Assembly: GCF_000522505.1 (NCBI RefSeq)
Contig: NZ_AZMV01000004.1
Coordinates: 310,001 to 374,000 of the forward strand
Direction: 5' to 3'
DNA from: Bifidobacterium moukalabense DSM 27321
Lineage (GTDB): Bacteria; Actinomycetota; Actinomycetes; Actinomycetales; Bifidobacteriaceae
Length of the DNA: 64,000 nucleotides
Part shown: one piece after another, positions 29,578 through 40,145 of the stretch
How positions within the stretch are numbered: position 1 is the stretch's first letter
Layout: each line of letters starts with the position of its first letter
Program-made: the position numbers and the translations under genes
Notes under the pieces: model-generated
What the model was told of the DNA's origin: nothing
Database searches by the model: none
What the model saw: only the letters and a program-made list of their open reading frames with translations

Positions 29578-31301
29578 CACCTGCCGGCATCCCAGTGCAT
29601 GCTTCTCAGTGCGACGGCCGTGCGTTCGCCCCACATGCGTAGCCGATCCACGGGATTGATCAGCAAACGTCGACCAGGCATGCCTCGTTCGGATGTTCCC
29701 GCATGTCTTGCGATGCGGTGCATCAGCCATACCGTACAGGCGCAGATCGATTCGACCGCCAGCACCAGCAACGCGCCTGCGATGCCACCGGTCCATGGGA
29801 CGATGGCGTGATCGCCCGACCCCAGATGCGACGATACGACCTCCATGATCGCGGTGCCGCAACCGGACAACCACGCCAGTGCGAATCCGATGTCGGGAAG
29901 TATCCAGGACAAGGCCAATGACGCCAGTCCGGTCAGTGTGGCGAAACCAACGACCGGCGAGACCACGAGATTCGCCGGAATCGAAAATACCGGCAATTCC
30001 GGCTCGATCAGCACCTGCAACGGCAGCGTGAACAGCTGTGCCGCTATGGTCATGCCTGCGGCCTGCGCCACAAATTGCGGCAGGATCACCTTCAGCCAGT
30101 CGGTTATACGGTCCGCAAACAGCACTATGCCCAACACCGCGGCGCATGAAAGCGCAAAACCAAAGCTGCGCGACATGTACGGCTTGGCAAGCAACACGCC
30201 CAGGGTGGTCCAGCATAAGGTGCTTAACGCCTGTCCACGCCGTCCCAGAAACAGACAGATCGCACCGGCCAGACCCATCAGTAGCGCACGGGAGACGGAA
30301 TCCGAAGGAAACATGCAGCAGGACAATGCAATGTAGGCGAGAGCGGTCAGTGTCGCCGTGATTCTTCGCGGTATCACGAAGAACGCGCAGATCGTACGGA
30401 CCAAGGCGGCGACCACGGCGAGATGCCCGCCGCTGACCGCCATCAGATGCAGGATTCCCGATCTGCGGAAATCATCCTCCAATCGACCGGCATAGGTGGC
30501 ATCAATGCCGGATTCGTCGGGCTGATCTTCCATCGGTACGTAATCCTGTCCGAGAATGCCCAATGTCAGTCCAGGTACCAGTACCTTCCCCTGATCCGAA
30601 AGCTTGCCGGTCTGCACGAAGAACGCACGCTGCATCACGCCGACAAGGTGGAACGTGACATTCGGCGCACGGATCCTGTGAACGTCGCCGGCATCGGTCA
30701 GCCATAGCGGCCTGCCGCCATAGTTGGCCGGCATCAGCATACCGTCCAACTGATATACGCCGTCCTGCTGCAGCATGGCGCAGTCGGGCTGGTCGGCGTA
30801 TACCCGTATGCGGCCAGCCGATGCCCGTACGACATGGTTTTCGGTCACGGATTGCAGCATGGCGTCCACTTGGCAATCGTTGGAGCGCCTGTCCGAGGCG
30901 ACCGCCGGTGCAGTGACATGCAGCCGTACCGTGACCCGCGTGGTTCCCCTCCTTGCCAGTACCGAGGATACGTCGTTCCATTGCATGAGATCGTAGGTCA
31001 ACGCGGTGGAGAAACATGCCAGCATGGCGGCAACGCATACCATGGCGCCATTATGCCGAATCATCAGCATGGCGCCGCCTGGTCCACGTAATCGAGACGA
31101 TACCAGTCCCGTAAAGGCCAGTACAGGCACCAGAACCACGACGACGATCGGAGCCAGGCCCATATGCGCCCCTTCCGACATCACCATCGAGAACACGACA
31201 TGTGCGAGAAAACTCGACGACCAGCCCAGCAACGCCACGGGCAGCAGACGCCGGTCCTTGCTCCCCTGTTCGTGTTCGGACCATTGATCCCTCCTGCTCA
31301 T
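29577..31301 (-). CDS. comEC: ComEC/Rec2 DNA-uptake channel protein
   Basis: Polytopic membrane protein of the natural transformation machinery, forming the channel for single-stranded DNA. The ATG at 31301 overlaps the comEA stop as ATGA, which decides the start over the GTG at 31310. It has about ten hydrophobic segments, an N-terminal soluble OB-like domain and the competence-domain motif HLMAVSGGHLAVVAAL. It ends at 574 residues with no C-terminal metallo-beta-lactamase motif (no HxHxDH), so it is the short form. Whether the organism is transformable cannot be told from this. Confidence 0.93.
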   Translation of the reverse strand: MSRRDQWSEHEQGSKDRRLLPVALLGWSSSFLAHVVFSMVMSEGAHMGLAPIVVVVLVPVLAFTGLVSSRLRGPGGAMLMIRHNGAMVCVAAMLACFSTALTYDLMQWNDVSSVLARRGTTRVTVRLHVTAPAVASDRRSNDCQVDAMLQSVTENHVVRASAGRIRVYADQPDCAMLQQDGVYQLDGMLMPANYGGRPLWLTDAGDVHRIRAPNVTFHLVGVMQRAFFVQTGKLSDQGKVLVPGLTLGILGQDYVPMEDQPDESGIDATYAGRLEDDFRRSGILHLMAVSGGHLAVVAALVRTICAFFVIPRRITATLTALAYIALSCCMFPSDSVSRALLMGLAGAICLFLGRRGQALSTLCWTTLGVLLAKPYMSRSFGFALSCAAVLGIVLFADRITDWLKVILPQFVAQAAGMTIAAQLFTLPLQVLIEPELPVFSIPANLVVSPVVGFATLTGLASLALSWILPDIGFALAWLSGCGTAIMEVVSSHLGSGDHAIVPWTGGIAGALLVLAVESICACTVWLMHRIARHAGTSERGMPGRRLLINPVDRLRMWGERTAVALRSMHWDAGR

Positions 31302-31945
31302 CGCACGCACACCTGGTCACGGAATTTGGCCAATGTCTTGCTCCCGATGCCCTTGACCTCCATCAACTGATTCACATCATCAAAACGACCCACCTGCATG
31401 CGGTAGTCGAGTATGCGTTGCGCGGTAACCGGTCCGACACCCTTAAGCGTCTGCAGTTCCTCCAGACTCGCGGTGTTGAGATCAAGAAGACACTGGTCGG
31501 AGCCGGAATCCTGCGATTCGGATTGCGCCGTATCCGACTGTGTGGATGAGGCTGACGCAGGCGGCGACGATGTCGTATCGGATGGAGGATATGAAGCCTG
31601 TCGTGTCATGGCTTGCGTGGATTGCAGTTGCGCATAGTGAGTCGCCTGTTGGACAAGCATGGTCAGGCTTGCACATAATGCGCAGGTCAGGATCAGCATC
31701 GCGATGACCGCGTGAATCGGTTGGAATATGATGCGGGGTCTGTCCCGTCGCCCGTGATTGGCCGTCTCCTCGGAATCGGATGGCCGGACACCGGACAAAT
31801 CGGCTAACGATGGTTTTGCGACGACGGCATGCCGAGCCTGTGATGTCCGGATCCGCAATCGTGCGGGTTGCGGATGATGCGAGGGCGGATGAGATTCAGG
31901 TTCCACCGTCTTCTCGGGAGCATCCAGCCGCCGCAGCCGTGTCAT
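31298..31945 (-). CDS. comEA: ComEA helix-hairpin-helix DNA-binding protein
   Basis: DNA receptor of the competence system: one membrane segment (about VIAMLILTCALCASLTMLV) followed by a Ser/Thr/Ala-rich linker and a C-terminal tandem helix-hairpin-helix (LDLNTASLEELQTLKGVG..., VKGIGSKTLAKF). The start is uncertain. The frame opens at 31996, but that ATG sits inside the terminator hairpin of leuS; the ATG at 31945 lies in the loop of a 21-bp palindrome; a GTG at 31906 is also possible. The HhH assignment is firm regardless. Coupled to comEC. Confidence 0.82.
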   Translation of the reverse strand: MTRLRRLDAPEKTVEPESHPPSHHPQPARLRIRTSQARHAVVAKPSLADLSGVRPSDSEETANHGRRDRPRIIFQPIHAVIAMLILTCALCASLTMLVQQATHYAQLQSTQAMTRQASYPPSDTTSSPPASASSTQSDTAQSESQDSGSDQCLLDLNTASLEELQTLKGVGPVTAQRILDYRMQVGRFDDVNQLMEVKGIGSKTLAKFRDQVCVR

Positions 31946-31971
31946 CGTTGCGGCTGCGGCGGCTGGATGCT
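31919..31971. repeat. 21-bp perfect GC-rich palindrome at the comEA start
   Basis: Arms 31919-31939 and 31951-31971 are exact reverse complements with an 11-base loop that contains the ATG at 31945. Neither strand has a proper T-run after it. It could act as a second terminator, block the comEA start, or be an intergenic repeat. Confidence 0.8.
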
Positions 31972-31986
31972 TCTTGAGGATAACGA

Positions 31987-32026
31987 AAATGCCCATGATT
32001 CCACGCTGATGGAATCATGGGCATTT
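31987..32026 (-). terminator. Terminator after leuS
   Basis: A perfect 17-bp stem (31987-32003 and 32010-32026) with a six-base loop; on the minus strand it is followed by TTTTCG. It lies about 105 bases past the leuS stop and closes that transcript before comEA. Confidence 0.85.
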
Positions 32027-32131
32027 GTCCAGCCGAAACAGCTCCTGTGGTCGGAGGACGCCAGTTATCCACAGGCTCGGCGTGTCGTCAAGCGGGAGAA
32101 TGGTTCAGTGTCTTTCGGCAGCCTTCAGGCG

Positions 32132-35104
32132 TCATTCGGCCGGAACGATCGAGACGATCTTCGGGGCCTTGACGATCACCTTACGCGGCTCCTTGCCACC
32201 AAGACGTTCGGAGACGGCCTCAAGGGCCATTTTCTCGAGTTCCTTCGGGTCGACATCCGGAGCGACCTCGAGCTTGGCGCGCACCTTGCCCTTGATCTGC
32301 ACCACCGCGGTGACGGTGTCCTGACCAACGTAGCGTTCGTCGGCCTTCGGCCAGTCGGCATGGGCCAACGACTCGGCATGGCCGAGCTTGTTCCACAATT
32401 CCTCGCAGATATGCGGGGCGATCGGCGAGAGCATCAGAACCAGCGGTTCGGCGGCGGCACGCGGCACATCGTCAAGACCGGTCAGATGGTTGTTGAGCAC
32501 GATGAGCTTGGCGATGGCGGTGTTGGGACGCATGGCCTCCATTTCCACGGTCACGTCGGCAATCGTGTTGTTCAGCAGCTTCAACGTCTTGGTGTCGGGC
32601 TCGCCTTCGGTGACACGCACCTTACCGGTGGTCTCGTCGACGACGTTGCGCCACAGACGCTGCAGGAAACGCATGGAGCCGATCACGTTACGGGTGTTCC
32701 ACGGACGGGACTCGGCCAACGGGCCCATGCCCATTTCGTACAGGCGGAAGGTGTCCGCGCCGTAGTTCTCATACATGTCATCCGGGGTGATGATGTTCTT
32801 CAGGCTCTTGCCCATCTTGCCGAACTCGCGGTTGGCGTGCTCGCCGTTCCAGGTGAAGGTCGGTTCGCCATTGGCGTCGGCCGGGCCTTCCACCACTTCG
32901 GCGGCCGGCACGTACTGGCCGCGATCGTCGGTGTAGGCATAAGCCTGGATCATGCCTTGGTTGAACAGCTTGTGGAATGGTTCCGCGGAGCTGACGAAGC
33001 CGAGGTCGAAAAGCACCTTGTGCCAGAAGCGCGAGTACAGCAAGTGCAGCACGGCATGTTCCACGCCACCGATGTACAGATCCACGCCACCGGACTTGCC
33101 GGCGGTCTTGTTGTGGTTCGGTCCCATCCAGTAGTCGAACTCATCCTTCTCCACCATGCGTTCGGTGTCGGTCGGGTCGAGGTAACGCATGTAATACCAG
33201 CAGGAGCCGGCCCAGTTCGGCATGGTGTTGGTGTCGCGGTAGTAGGTCTTCTTGCCGTCACCTAGGTCGAGCTCGACCTTGACCCAATCCTCGTTGCGGC
33301 TCAAAGGCGCCTCCGGGTTGGATTCGGCATCCTCCGGGTCGAAGGTCTTCGGGCTGTAATCCGGCACGTCCGGCAGATTGATCGGCAGCTGTTCGTCCGG
33401 CAGCAGATGCGGGGTGCCGTCCTCGCCGTAGACGATCGGGAACGGTTCGCCCCAGTAGCGTTGACGGCTGAAGAGCCAGTCACGCAGACGGTAGCTGACG
33501 GTACCCTTGCCGACGCCTGCGGATTCGAGCCATGCATTGACCTTGTCGATGGCCTCGTCCACTCGCAGACCATCGAGGCTCAGGGCGTCGCCTTTGGCCT
33601 TGGTGGATTCCACGGAGGAGTTGATCACGATGCCGTCATGGGAGACGAACGGGGCCCTGCCCTCGTAGTCGGACAAGTCATCGCCGGATTCCGGCAGCGG
33701 CTTGACGGTGTAGATGACCGGCAGACCGAACTTGACGGCGAAATCGTAGTCACGCTGGTCGCCGCCCGGCACCGCCATGATGGCGCCGGTGCCATAGTCC
33801 ATGAGCACGTAGTCGGCGGTGAACAGCGGCAGTTCGGCTCCGGTAATCGGGTTGACGGCATACAAGCCGGTGAACAGACCGGTCTTCTCCCCTGCCTCGT
33901 CGACGCGGTCCTTGGCCGTCTTGGCTTCGGCCGCCAGACGGTAGGACTTCACGGCCTCGACCGGAGTGGCGTAGCCACCCTTCCAATTCTCCGGCGTTCC
34001 GGCAGGCCACTCGGCGGGCACATCCTCAAGCAGATGGTGTTCCGGGGACACGACGGCGAATGTGGTGCCGAACAAGGTGTCGGGACGGGTGGTGTAGACC
34101 TCCATGTCCTTGGCACCGTTCGGGGTTTCAACGGTGAAATGCACGGATGCGCCGTGGGATTCACCGATCCAGTTACGCTGCATCAGCTTGACCTTTTCCG
34201 GCCAGTCAATGCCGTCGAGGTCTTCGATCAGACGGTGGCCGTAGGCGGTGATACGCATGGACCACTGGCGCAGCTCACGTTGGAATACCGGGAAATTGCC
34301 TCGTTCGGACTTACCCTCGGCGGTGACTTCCTCATTGGCAAGTACGGTACCCAGGCCAGGGCACCAGTTGACCGGGGACTTGGAGATGTAGGCTAGGCGG
34401 AAGTCGTTGAGCACATCCGACTGCTCGGCCTCACTCAGATCCGCCCAGGACCTGCCCCCAAAGCCGGGAATGGCGCGTGCGCCGGATTCGAACTGTTCGA
34501 CCAGTTCGCCGATCGGCCTCGCGCAGCCCTTGGAGCCGCTCGGGTTGGTGGCGTCCTGGTCATACCATGCGTCATAGATGCGCGAGAAGATCCATTGGGT
34601 CCAACGCACATAGCCCGGATCGATGGTGGCGAAGGAACGGCGGTTGTCGAAGCTCAGGCCCATGCGATGCAGCTGGCGGCGCATGTTGGCGATGTTCTGC
34701 TCGGTGGTGATGCGCGGATGCTGACCGGTCTGTACGGCGTACTGCTCGGCCGGAAGGCCGAAGGCGTCATAACCCATGGCATGCAGCACGTTCTCGCCCT
34801 TCATGCGGTGGTAGCGGCTGACCACGTCAGTGGCGAGGTATCCCAGAGGATGTCCCACATGCAGACCCTTGCCCGACGGATACGGGAACATATCCATGGC
34901 GAAGTAGGACGGACGGCCTTCCGCGTTGCGTCCCTCACCATCCTTCAGTTCGCCCTTGACGTTGGCGGCCCAGAAAGTGCCCTCGTCATCCCAGATCTTC
35001 TGCCATTTCTCCTCAACGACCTGAGCCAGCTTCGCGTTGTAGCGAAACGATGGCTCGGCGGATTCGTTCGATTGCGCCTGCGCGCTTTTCTCGGTGTCAC
35101 TCAT
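32132..35104 (-). CDS. leuS: Leucyl-tRNA synthetase
   Basis: Charges tRNA-Leu. The start at 35104 ([11 protein letters not shown]) is chosen over the open frame to 35161; no strong ribosome-binding site is visible for either. The 990-residue class I enzyme has the HIGH motif as HVGH in [18 protein letters not shown] and the KMSKS loop as KMGKS in [15 protein letters not shown]. The editing domain includes the [12 protein letters not shown] motif. The C-terminal domain ends [13 protein letters not shown]. It stands alone between its terminator and the binding-protein gene. Confidence 0.97.
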   Translation of the reverse strand: MSDTEKSAQAQSNESAEPSFRYNAKLAQVVEEKWQKIWDDEGTFWAANVKGELKDGEGRNAEGRPSYFAMDMFPYPSGKGLHVGHPLGYLATDVVSRYHRMKGENVLHAMGYDAFGLPAEQYAVQTGQHPRITTEQNIANMRRQLHRMGLSFDNRRSFATIDPGYVRWTQWIFSRIYDAWYDQDATNPSGSKGCARPIGELVEQFESGARAIPGFGGRSWADLSEAEQSDVLNDFRLAYISKSPVNWCPGLGTVLANEEVTAEGKSERGNFPVFQRELRQWSMRITAYGHRLIEDLDGIDWPEKVKLMQRNWIGESHGASVHFTVETPNGAKDMEVYTTRPDTLFGTTFAVVSPEHHLLEDVPAEWPAGTPENWKGGYATPVEAVKSYRLAAEAKTAKDRVDEAGEKTGLFTGLYAVNPITGAELPLFTADYVLMDYGTGAIMAVPGGDQRDYDFAVKFGLPVIYTVKPLPESGDDLSDYEGRAPFVSHDGIVINSSVESTKAKGDALSLDGLRVDEAIDKVNAWLESAGVGKGTVSYRLRDWLFSRQRYWGEPFPIVYGEDGTPHLLPDEQLPINLPDVPDYSPKTFDPEDAESNPEAPLSRNEDWVKVELDLGDGKKTYYRDTNTMPNWAGSCWYYMRYLDPTDTERMVEKDEFDYWMGPNHNKTAGKSGGVDLYIGGVEHAVLHLLYSRFWHKVLFDLGFVSSAEPFHKLFNQGMIQAYAYTDDRGQYVPAAEVVEGPADANGEPTFTWNGEHANREFGKMGKSLKNIITPDDMYENYGADTFRLYEMGMGPLAESRPWNTRNVIGSMRFLQRLWRNVVDETTGKVRVTEGEPDTKTLKLLNNTIADVTVEMEAMRPNTAIAKLIVLNNHLTGLDDVPRAAAEPLVLMLSPIAPHICEELWNKLGHAESLAHADWPKADERYVGQDTVTAVVQIKGKVRAKLEVAPDVDPKELEKMALEAVSERLGGKEPRKVIVKAPKIVSIVPAE

Positions 35105-35176
35105 AATGCATGAAACTAGCCGCGCAACTGGACACTTGGCAAGGTGATAATCAGTATCCAAGAAGCGACGCGAAGA

Positions 35177-36022
35177 TCAGTCTTTCCGCTGCACCGTAGG
35201 CGGGTTCAGCGAAGCGTCGGTGGTGTATCCGATCTCCTGTTTCATGGTCCGTACCGCGCTCTTCCATGAACCGTCGGCGAGCATGGACTTGAGCGCCGCA
35301 TCGATCTGCCCGGCCAACTCGCTCTCACCATGCCTGACGGCGATGCCGTAGGATTCCTCGCCGAATGGATTGCCGACCACCTGCAGGTAGCCGTTGCCCC
35401 TGTCTGCGGCGAGTCCCGTGAGAATCGCATCATCGGAAACGATGGCGTCGGCTTCGCCTATCATCAGCGACGTGACGCACTGCGGATAGGTGTCACGTTC
35501 CTCGACCGTCACGCTGGCTGCCAGATTCCGCATGTCGGAACCGTAAGTGCCGCCTTTGGCCGTACATACGGTTTTGCCATCCAGATCATCGACGCCGGAA
35601 ATCACATCCGCGCTGTCTCCGCGGATCAGCAAATCCCGCCTCACCGTAAGATACGGCCCGGCGAAAGTCACTTTGTCGTCATAGGAGGCATCCATCGCGA
35701 AGGAATCCACGACCATGTCGACATCCCCCGAAGTCAACGCCGAAACGCGAGTCGAGGGAATCACCTTCGTAAACACGACCTGCTTGTCGGCAAATCCCAG
35801 GTACTGCGCGACGTATCGGGCCACGGTGATATCGAATCCGGAATAATCCTTACCGTGCAGCAAGCCGAGTCCCGGCTGATCGGTGGCCACGCCGATGGTG
35901 ATGGTCGGCCCCTGCGCCTGACCGTTGGTCACCACGGAGATGGAGGTGCCGCATGCGCCCGTACCGATCATGATCGACACTGCGCAGAGCATCGCCGCGA
36001 TATTCCGCATCCCGTGCGCCAT
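35177..36022 (-). CDS. Amino-acid ABC transporter substrate-binding lipoprotein
   Basis: Extracellular binding protein of the polar amino-acid (family 3) type, 281 residues. The start at 36022 has GGAAGG seven bases upstream. Its signal peptide ends in the lipobox GTGAC, so it should be lipidated by Lgt. The family 3 pattern is seen in KDYSGFDITVARYVAQYLG, VDMVVDSFAMDASYDDKVTFAGPYL and YGIAVRHGESELAGQIDAAL. Glutamate or a related acid is a possible ligand, but the sequence does not fix it. No permease gene is adjacent. Confidence 0.88.
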   Translation of the reverse strand: MAHGMRNIAAMLCAVSIMIGTGACGTSISVVTNGQAQGPTITIGVATDQPGLGLLHGKDYSGFDITVARYVAQYLGFADKQVVFTKVIPSTRVSALTSGDVDMVVDSFAMDASYDDKVTFAGPYLTVRRDLLIRGDSADVISGVDDLDGKTVCTAKGGTYGSDMRNLAASVTVEERDTYPQCVTSLMIGEADAIVSDDAILTGLAADRGNGYLQVVGNPFGEESYGIAVRHGESELAGQIDAALKSMLADGSWKSAVRTMKQEIGYTTDASLNPPTVQRKD

Positions 36023-36085
36023 ATAACCGCCTTCCGAACATTCACTATGCGTCGGTGCCGGAACCACCGACCGGTGACGCAAAGT

Positions 36086-37036
36086 CTACTTGAACATGCG
36101 TGAACGAGTAAGGAACCAGGTGACGATGCCCGAAAGCACCATCGAAATCAGAATGATCACCACGAAGCCCCACGGTTTGTCGGACAACGGCATGCCCAGC
36201 ATGCCGTCCTGGAAGTTCATGCCGTACATGGAGAAAATCAACGTCGGTATCGACAGTGTGATGGAGATGATGGTGAAGATGCGCATCACGTTGTTCAGAT
36301 TGTTCGACACGATCGAGGCGAAGGCATCGGTCATGTTCGCGAGAACGCCGCTGTAGATGTTGGCCATCTCGATTGCCTGCTTGTTTTCCGTGATGACGTC
36401 GTCGAGCAGGTCCTCGTCTTCCGGATACTGCTTGAGACGAGGCAGGGTCGTCAGTTTTTCCATCACGATCTCGTTCGATTTGAGTGACGTGGTGAAGTAG
36501 ACCAAGGTCTTGCTCAGTTCCAGCAGCATGAGGATCTCACGGTTCTGCATGGAGTGGCGCAGCTTCAGTTCGAGTTTGTCGCTCTCGCGGTCGATGATGC
36601 GCAGATACCGCAGATACATGGTGGCGTTGCGGTAGAGGATCTGCAGAATGAAGCGCGTCTTCATATACGTATTGAAACCGCGGATGGTGCCTTCCATGAA
36701 CGGATGCAGCACCGAGGTGTCCTGCATACAGACGGTGATGATCATCGACTGCGTGATGATGATCGACAACGGGATGGTCTCGTACCAGTCGCGACCGCCA
36801 CGCTCCTCGACGGTCGGGATGTCGACGATGATCATCGTATAGTCGTCTTCGACATCGACTCGCGAGCGCTCCTCGTCATCCAGCGGGGCACGCAGGTCGG
36901 CCAGGTCGATGCCGGTCTCCTGGGCGACGTTGGCGAGTTCTACGTCGGTCGGTTCGGAAAGGCATAGCCAGGAGCCGTTCTCAGGTTTTTGGATCTGCTC
37001 CACCTGGCCGTTAATCGTTCTGAACATTCTCAACAT
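36086..37036 (-). CDS. corA: CorA-family magnesium transporter
   Basis: Divalent cation channel of 316 residues. A long cytoplasmic N-terminal domain is followed by two C-terminal membrane segments; the signature YGMNFQDG between them is the selectivity GMN loop. The protein ends with a short basic tail (TRSRMFK). An upstream in-frame GTG at 37045 is an alternative start. It is on the same strand as the binding-protein gene, 63 bases upstream. Confidence 0.94.
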   Translation of the reverse strand: MLRMFRTINGQVEQIQKPENGSWLCLSEPTDVELANVAQETGIDLADLRAPLDDEERSRVDVEDDYTMIIVDIPTVEERGGRDWYETIPLSIIITQSMIITVCMQDTSVLHPFMEGTIRGFNTYMKTRFILQILYRNATMYLRYLRIIDRESDKLELKLRHSMQNREILMLLELSKTLVYFTTSLKSNEIVMEKLTTLPRLKQYPEDEDLLDDVITENKQAIEMANIYSGVLANMTDAFASIVSNNLNNVMRIFTIISITLSIPTLIFSMYGMNFQDGMLGMPLSDKPWGFVVIILISMVLSGIVTWFLTRSRMFK

Positions 37037-37240
37037 GTCTCTCACCCGCCTTTCGCGCTTTCCGACGTTCTATCGCTGTACGGCAGCCCGTGAATCCACA
37101 GGGAACCATGTGGCCGGGCATACAACCTCATTAAGGATAGTCCCATGCGCAGAATTTGCGATGCGCAGGGTGAAACGTTAACCGACTATTCATGTCGGGA
37201 CCGTGGTGTTACGGTCTCCCGGGGTGCCGTGCGCTCGGCC

Positions 37241-38068
37241 TTACTGCGTGATCGGTTTCCATTGTGGCATGTTCGGGCCTCTGAGATTGTCGGGTCCGTT
37301 TTCCCAATCGGTGAATGCCGCGATCGCCGGGCCTTGGTTGAATTCGTCGAGCGTCCATCGGGGTTGTTCCGTATCGCCCGCGGGTGTCATACGTGACCAG
37401 AAGGCGTTGCGCATGGATCCAAGGTTGCTGAGGCTGTCGGGATCCATGCCGAGCAATGTCTCGATGGTGGCGACGATCCAGGACCCGTGGCCGACGATGA
37501 GCAGTGTGGTCGGTGCGGCGTTCTTGCGGTGACGGCTGAGGATGTCGAGCACCGCCCGGCTGCCTCGCCTTCCGGTATGGGTGCGGCTTTCCACGCCGTG
37601 CTTGAGTTCCCCGCCGGTATGCGAGCGCCATGAGTCGTAGTCCGCGGCGTCGATGCTGCGGATTTCCTCGCGGGTCATGCCTTCCCATTCTCCGAAGCTG
37701 CGTTCGCGTAGTCGCGGGTCGCATTCGACGGGCAGTCCGAGCAGGTTGGCGAAGGCGTGGGCGGTCTGTTGTGCGCGGAACAGGTCGGAGGAGACGATGG
37801 TCATCCGGCGTTTCGCCGCCGGCGCCTGTGTGATTTCGTTTGGATCGGCCGGATGTGCGTCCGGTCCGGTCGGCTGTTGCAGGGATTCGGGATGTTGCGC
37901 CTGGTTGGTGATCTTCGCCCAGTAGTATCGGCGTGCAAGTTCATAGGCGCTTTGGTCCACCTGCCATCGGCCGACGATGTCGAGGGGGATGTCGATCTGG
38001 CCTTGCAGTCTTCTGCCAAGGTTGTAGGAGGTTCTTCCGTGGCGTAGAAACAGTACTTCGTCGATCAT
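37241..38068 (-). CDS. Histidine phosphatase (phosphoglycerate mutase-like)
   Basis: Histidine phosphatase family protein of 275 residues. The phosphorylated histidine is in LFLRHGRTSYN at the N terminus, the second catalytic region in RERSFGEWEGMTREE and the second histidine in LIVGHGSWIV. An insert of about 35 residues (NQAQHPESLQQP..., Pro/Gln/Asp-rich) separates the first two motifs. A close paralogue lies at 42146-42877, sharing RLQGQIDIPLD and the same layout. Physiological substrate unknown. Confidence 0.88.
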   Translation of the reverse strand: MIDEVLFLRHGRTSYNLGRRLQGQIDIPLDIVGRWQVDQSAYELARRYYWAKITNQAQHPESLQQPTGPDAHPADPNEITQAPAAKRRMTIVSSDLFRAQQTAHAFANLLGLPVECDPRLRERSFGEWEGMTREEIRSIDAADYDSWRSHTGGELKHGVESRTHTGRRGSRAVLDILSRHRKNAAPTTLLIVGHGSWIVATIETLLGMDPDSLSNLGSMRNAFWSRMTPAGDTEQPRWTLDEFNQGPAIAAFTDWENGPDNLRGPNMPQWKPITQ

Positions 38069-38230
38069 GTTGTTCATTGTATCCGTGGGGGCGGCTGCGC
38101 CATGGGTGCCGGTGGCGGCGGATCATGGTCATCCGTCGCAATCCGCACGTTTCGAGGCAGTCTTGCGCTCTCTTCTATACTGGTTCCGTCGAAGGGGCAT
38201 AACCATGCCTCCATGCGGGCAGAAGGGGTT

Positions 38231-39312
38231 ATGGCTTACAATACGATTCTTTCCGGTATCGAGATCCTCATGCCGGCGATGTTTGCCGGGGCGATCGTCG
38301 TCGTGGCGCTCAGCGATGACACGCGTCGGAGCCGCATGGCATTTGCTACGGTATTGGCGCTTCATGCCGTCGCCATGTTCGGAGGTCTGCTGGTTTGGAG
38401 ATTCACCGGTCTTGATGGTACGTTCCCCATCGTGATGACGCATGTCGGCAGCTACTGCGTGCATATTGTGGGGCCTGTGGCCGTCACCGGCTTCATTCTG
38501 CTGGCATGCGCCAATCTGCCGTCCAGGCCTTCTTGGAAAGCGAGGCGTACGGCCAGTGCCAAACATGTTCTGCCGCAATGGCTGGCATTGTTCCTGCTGC
38601 CGGTCGTCTCGGGAATCGTGGGGCTTCGCTATGGTACGGTGATGCTGATGTATCCGGCCACAGCATTCTCTTCGATGATACTGTCATGCTGCGATGTCAG
38701 AACGGCGAGGAGCGGCGGATCCGAGCCGCGCATGAACTGGCGGAGGGCAGGGTGAAACCGTTCACCGAACAGCTTCACCCCCATTTCATCTTCAATTCGT
38801 TGACCGCCATCCAGGAACTGTGCATGGAGGATCCCGACAGGGCGAGAAAAGCCATACAGGAGCTGTCCGTATATCTGCGTGGCAATATCGATGCGGCCGG
38901 AGAGACTACGCTGGTTCCCATCCGCAAGGAAATCCGGCATGTCAAGGCATATCTTGATCTGCTGCAGGCCGATGCCCCGCGAAACATCACGGTGTCATGG
39001 AACATACGCACCCTGGATTTTCGGATTCCGCCACTGAGCATGCAACCTCTGGTGGAACACGTCATCAAATTCCATTCGCCATGCACTGTCGACCCGGCGC
39101 TCGCCATCAAGGTTTGGCAGGATGACGCGGCGGACTACGTCAGTGTGCATGACGATGCCGAATCCGAATGCCCGGAAGGGGCCGACCATCGTACGGCCAG
39201 CCTGGATCGCGTCGCCGAACGGTTGGGTGCCATCTGCAACGGGTCCCTCGCGTATGATGCCGACCATGGAACGACCCTGACCATCACCATTCCCAAAGGC
39301 GGTAACGCATGA
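38231..39312 (+). CDS. LytS-like sensor histidine kinase, frameshifted
   Basis: Membrane sensor of a two-component pair. The N-terminal part (38231 onward, MAYNTILSGIEIL) has about five hydrophobic segments. The kinase part, in another frame, has the phosphoacceptor region EQLHPHFIFNSLTAIQELC of the LytS/YehU type and a C-terminal ATPase domain ending TLTITIPKGGNA. The frames meet near 38680-38690, where adding one base would give one protein of 360 residues; no long homopolymer is there. Possibly two proteins, the second starting at 38686. The stop overlaps the regulator start as ATGA. Confidence 0.8.
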
Positions 39313-40088
39313 ACATCCTCATCGTGGATGACAAACAGCTTGCGATCAATGCACTATGCCGCATTTTGCGCGACGTCGAGCCCGATGGCACCTGCGTGAA
39401 GGCGACATCGGCGCGACAGGCGTTGGACGAGGCCTGTCGGATCCGGTTCGACGTGGTGTTCCTCGACATTGAAATGCCTGGCATGGATGGCATCGAACTG
39501 GCTCGAAAACTCAAGGGATGCAATGAGAACGTCAACATCATCTTCGTCACCGCGCATGCCGAGCATGCGCTTGAGGCGCACGGCATGTATGTCAGTGGAT
39601 ACCTGCTGAAGCCCGCCGATGAGGATGACGTCCGCGTCGCACTGTCCAATCTGCGCAACCCCATCGAGCCGGAGGCCGACGACCGTATCGTGGTGCAATG
39701 CTTCGGTGATTTTGATGTGTTCTATCGTGGCGAACCGTTGAAGTTCAATCGTAGCAAGTCCAAGGAACTGTTCGCCTATCTGGTGCATCGCAAGGGCGCA
39801 CGCTGCTCCATCGGCGAACTCATCACGGCATTATGGGAGGATGCCTCCAATTCGCCGTCGCGTCGCGCCCAGGTACGCAATCTTATCCACGATCTGAAAA
39901 CGACGCTGGAGCCGATCGGTCAGGATGACGTCATCGTGCGCGGGCGGGACAGCGTGGCAATCAGGATGGAAACGCTTGACTGCGACCTGTTCCGCTTCCT
40001 GAGGGGAGATTCCGATGCCGTGAATCTGTACCACGGCGAATACATGGCCCAATACGATTGGGCAGACATGACGGAAAGCATGCTGTAA
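39309..40088 (+). CDS. Response regulator with winged-helix (SARP/OmpR-like) output domain
   Basis: Partner of the upstream kinase. The receiver domain (1-115) has NILIVDDKQ, the phosphoacceptor aspartate in VVFLDIEMPGMDG and the lysine in YLLKPADEDD. Residues about 125-259 start VVQCFGDFDVFYRGEPLKFNRS and include LFAYLVHRKGARCSIGELI and a basic RRAQVRNLIHDLKTTL helix, a layout like SARP/OmpR winged-helix transcription factors rather than the LytTR output usual with LytS kinases. No target operator is identifiable here. Confidence 0.88.
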   Translation: MNILIVDDKQLAINALCRILRDVEPDGTCVKATSARQALDEACRIRFDVVFLDIEMPGMDGIELARKLKGCNENVNIIFVTAHAEHALEAHGMYVSGYLLKPADEDDVRVALSNLRNPIEPEADDRIVVQCFGDFDVFYRGEPLKFNRSKSKELFAYLVHRKGARCSIGELITALWEDASNSPSRRAQVRNLIHDLKTTLEPIGQDDVIVRGRDSVAIRMETLDCDLFRFLRGDSDAVNLYHGEYMAQYDWADMTESML

Positions 40089-40145
40089 GGCATCCAATCC
40101 GCCATGTCGGTTCGATATGCCTAAGATTCAGATCCGAAAAAGCTT

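Noticed and set aside
29539..30216. N-terminal extension of holA to 30216
   Set aside because: The extension lies inside comEC in another frame, has Arg/His-rich shadow composition and no homology; HolA begins at MPKTS or MTRLS.
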